Shown here in pieces: positions 63,393 to 64,000 of a stretch of 64,000 nucleotides of DNA. The position numbers and the translations under genes are program-made. The notes under the pieces are model-generated. The model saw only the letters and a program-made list of their open reading frames with translations, did no database searches and was not told the origin of the DNA. Every line of letters begins with the position of its first letter. Positions within the stretch are counted from its first letter, which is position 1. Origin of the DNA: Leisingera methylohalidivorans DSM 14336 (GTDB lineage: Bacteria > Pseudomonadota > Alphaproteobacteria > Rhodobacterales > Rhodobacteraceae); contig NC_023136.1 of the NCBI RefSeq assembly GCF_000511355.1, positions 124,001-188,000 of the forward strand, given 5' to 3'.

Positions 63393-64000
63393 ACGGCCTG
63401 AACCGCGCATATCGGCAGCAGCGCCTGCACCTGGCCGCTCCCGAACAGCGCGGTCCCTTCTGATCCAACCGTAGCAGCCGCCGCGGCAACGCCCCAGCGC
63501 AATGCCTGATCAAGCGGCTCGCCCCGGGCCAGGGCCAGCGTCAGCGCACCGGTGAACGCATCTCCAGCCCCGATTTTGCTGCACACCTCAACCTGCGGGG
63601 CGCGGCAAAAGAACCGCTGGCCTTGCGTGGCCAGAATGGACCCTTCTGCCCCGCGCCCGCCAACCACAATACGCGCCGCACCGCGCGCGATCAGGTCTTG
63701 GGCAAACGCCAGACTGTCCTCAACGGACGCCAGTGGCTGCCCGGCAGACTGTTCCGCCTCCCGCTGATCAAGCCGCAGGACATGCAACGGTTTGGCGGGC
63801 GAGGCCAGCAGATGGCTCAGCGCCGCCTTTGATGTATCCACAACCAGCTTGTGGGTGCGCGGCGCAAGCGCCTCCATGATCTGCTGCGGGAAATCGTCAT
63901 CCAGCCCTGACGTGATACCACCGCTAAGAATCACGTACCCATCTTCAGGCGCAGCCGAAGCGACCGCACTCAGAAGCCGGGCGCTGTCGGCGCCGTCCAT
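63389..64000 (-). CDS. PfkB-family sugar kinase (phosphofructokinase-like), partial
   Basis: The last 203 residues of a PfkB/ribokinase-fold kinase of the 1-phosphofructokinase (FruK/PfkB) type; the N-terminus lies beyond the window. Seen are GYVILSGGITSGLDDDFPQQI, LVVDTSKAALSHLLA, the RIVVGGRGAEGSILAT strand, and the signature KIGAGDAFTGALTLALARG with the catalytic Asp. Its stop overlaps the convergent ppsA stop by two or three bases. It runs opposite to ppsA in glycolysis. Confidence 0.88.
   Translation of the reverse strand: MDGADSARLLSAVASAAPEDGYVILSGGITSGLDDDFPQQIMEALAPRTHKLVVDTSKAALSHLLASPAKPLHVLRLDQREAEQSAGQPLASVEDSLAFAQDLIARGAARIVVGGRGAEGSILATQGQRFFCRAPQVEVCSKIGAGDAFTGALTLALARGEPLDQALRWGVAAAAATVGSEGTALFGSGQVQALLPICAVQAV

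Noticed and set aside
1..64000. CRISPR arrays, tRNA or rRNA genes, prophage structural genes
   Set aside because: No regularly spaced repeats, tRNA-like cloverleaf or rRNA segments were seen; only an integrase fragment hints at phage or island DNA.

Overview
The window looks like a Rhodobacterales (Roseobacter-group-like) alphaproteobacterium. The reasons are high GC, the style of the proteins, FnrL/FixK-like operators of the TTGAT-N4-ATCAA type, a SorAB-type sulfite dehydrogenase, and a dense mix of IS families. This assignment is by recognition only. Chromosome or plasmid cannot be decided.

Positions 1-30,100 are an accessory zone packed with insertion sequences (ISs). They belong to the IS110/IS1111, ISNCY, IS30, IS3, ISL3, IS5, IS1182, IS6 and IS256 families, and almost all are broken, nested or truncated. 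Between them lie small cargo blocks: a GMC oxidoreductase (3.7-5.2 kb); an operon of methyltransferase, secreted protein, deacetylase-like amidohydrolase and small protein, facing a GlxA/AraC regulator (6.2-10.6 kb); a LysR regulator facing a CmcJ/NvfI-like oxygenase and a GFA-family protein (17.1-19.3 kb); and a visibly AT-richer block with DUF1326, DUF2182, LysE and EamA genes (21.2-25.0 kb).

Positions 30,400-64,000 are a coherent low-oxygen/energy-stress island. It holds three tandem-domain universal stress proteins, a formate/nitrite-type channel, a host-attachment-family protein, a site-2 protease with CBS domains, a VIT/CCC1 transporter, a Ca-type P-ATPase, SorAB, a beta-CASP metallo-hydrolase, DUF2267, an ATP-grasp enzyme facing a class II amidotransferase, a Crp-family regulator, a CBS protein, Hsp20, a cation/Ca exchanger, a phasin-like protein, an operon of acyl-CoA synthetase, E1, E2 and acyl carrier protein, remnants of GerW/DUF2953, PEP synthase, and a PfkB kinase that runs off the end. 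Ten FNR/FixK-like boxes lie before these genes, several at the exact spacing of a class II activator promoter. I read the island as a DosR-like dormancy regulon: chaperone and stress proteins, cation homeostasis, gluconeogenic rerouting (PEP synthase, acetate activation) and storage granules.

Two nearly identical IS5-family copies (26,399-27,843 and 53,423-54,867) in direct orientation bracket 25.6 kb of this island.

Two signals stand out. First, an IS110 element (about 14,389-15,950) sits inside an IS3 element exactly at its A6G frameshift signal, and its 5' non-coding leader carries short stretches matching both the target and the donor junction, as expected of a bridge RNA. Second, a family of roughly 40-bp inserts, with conserved flanks but different palindromic centres, interrupts three unrelated transposase genes and breaks the reading frame each time.
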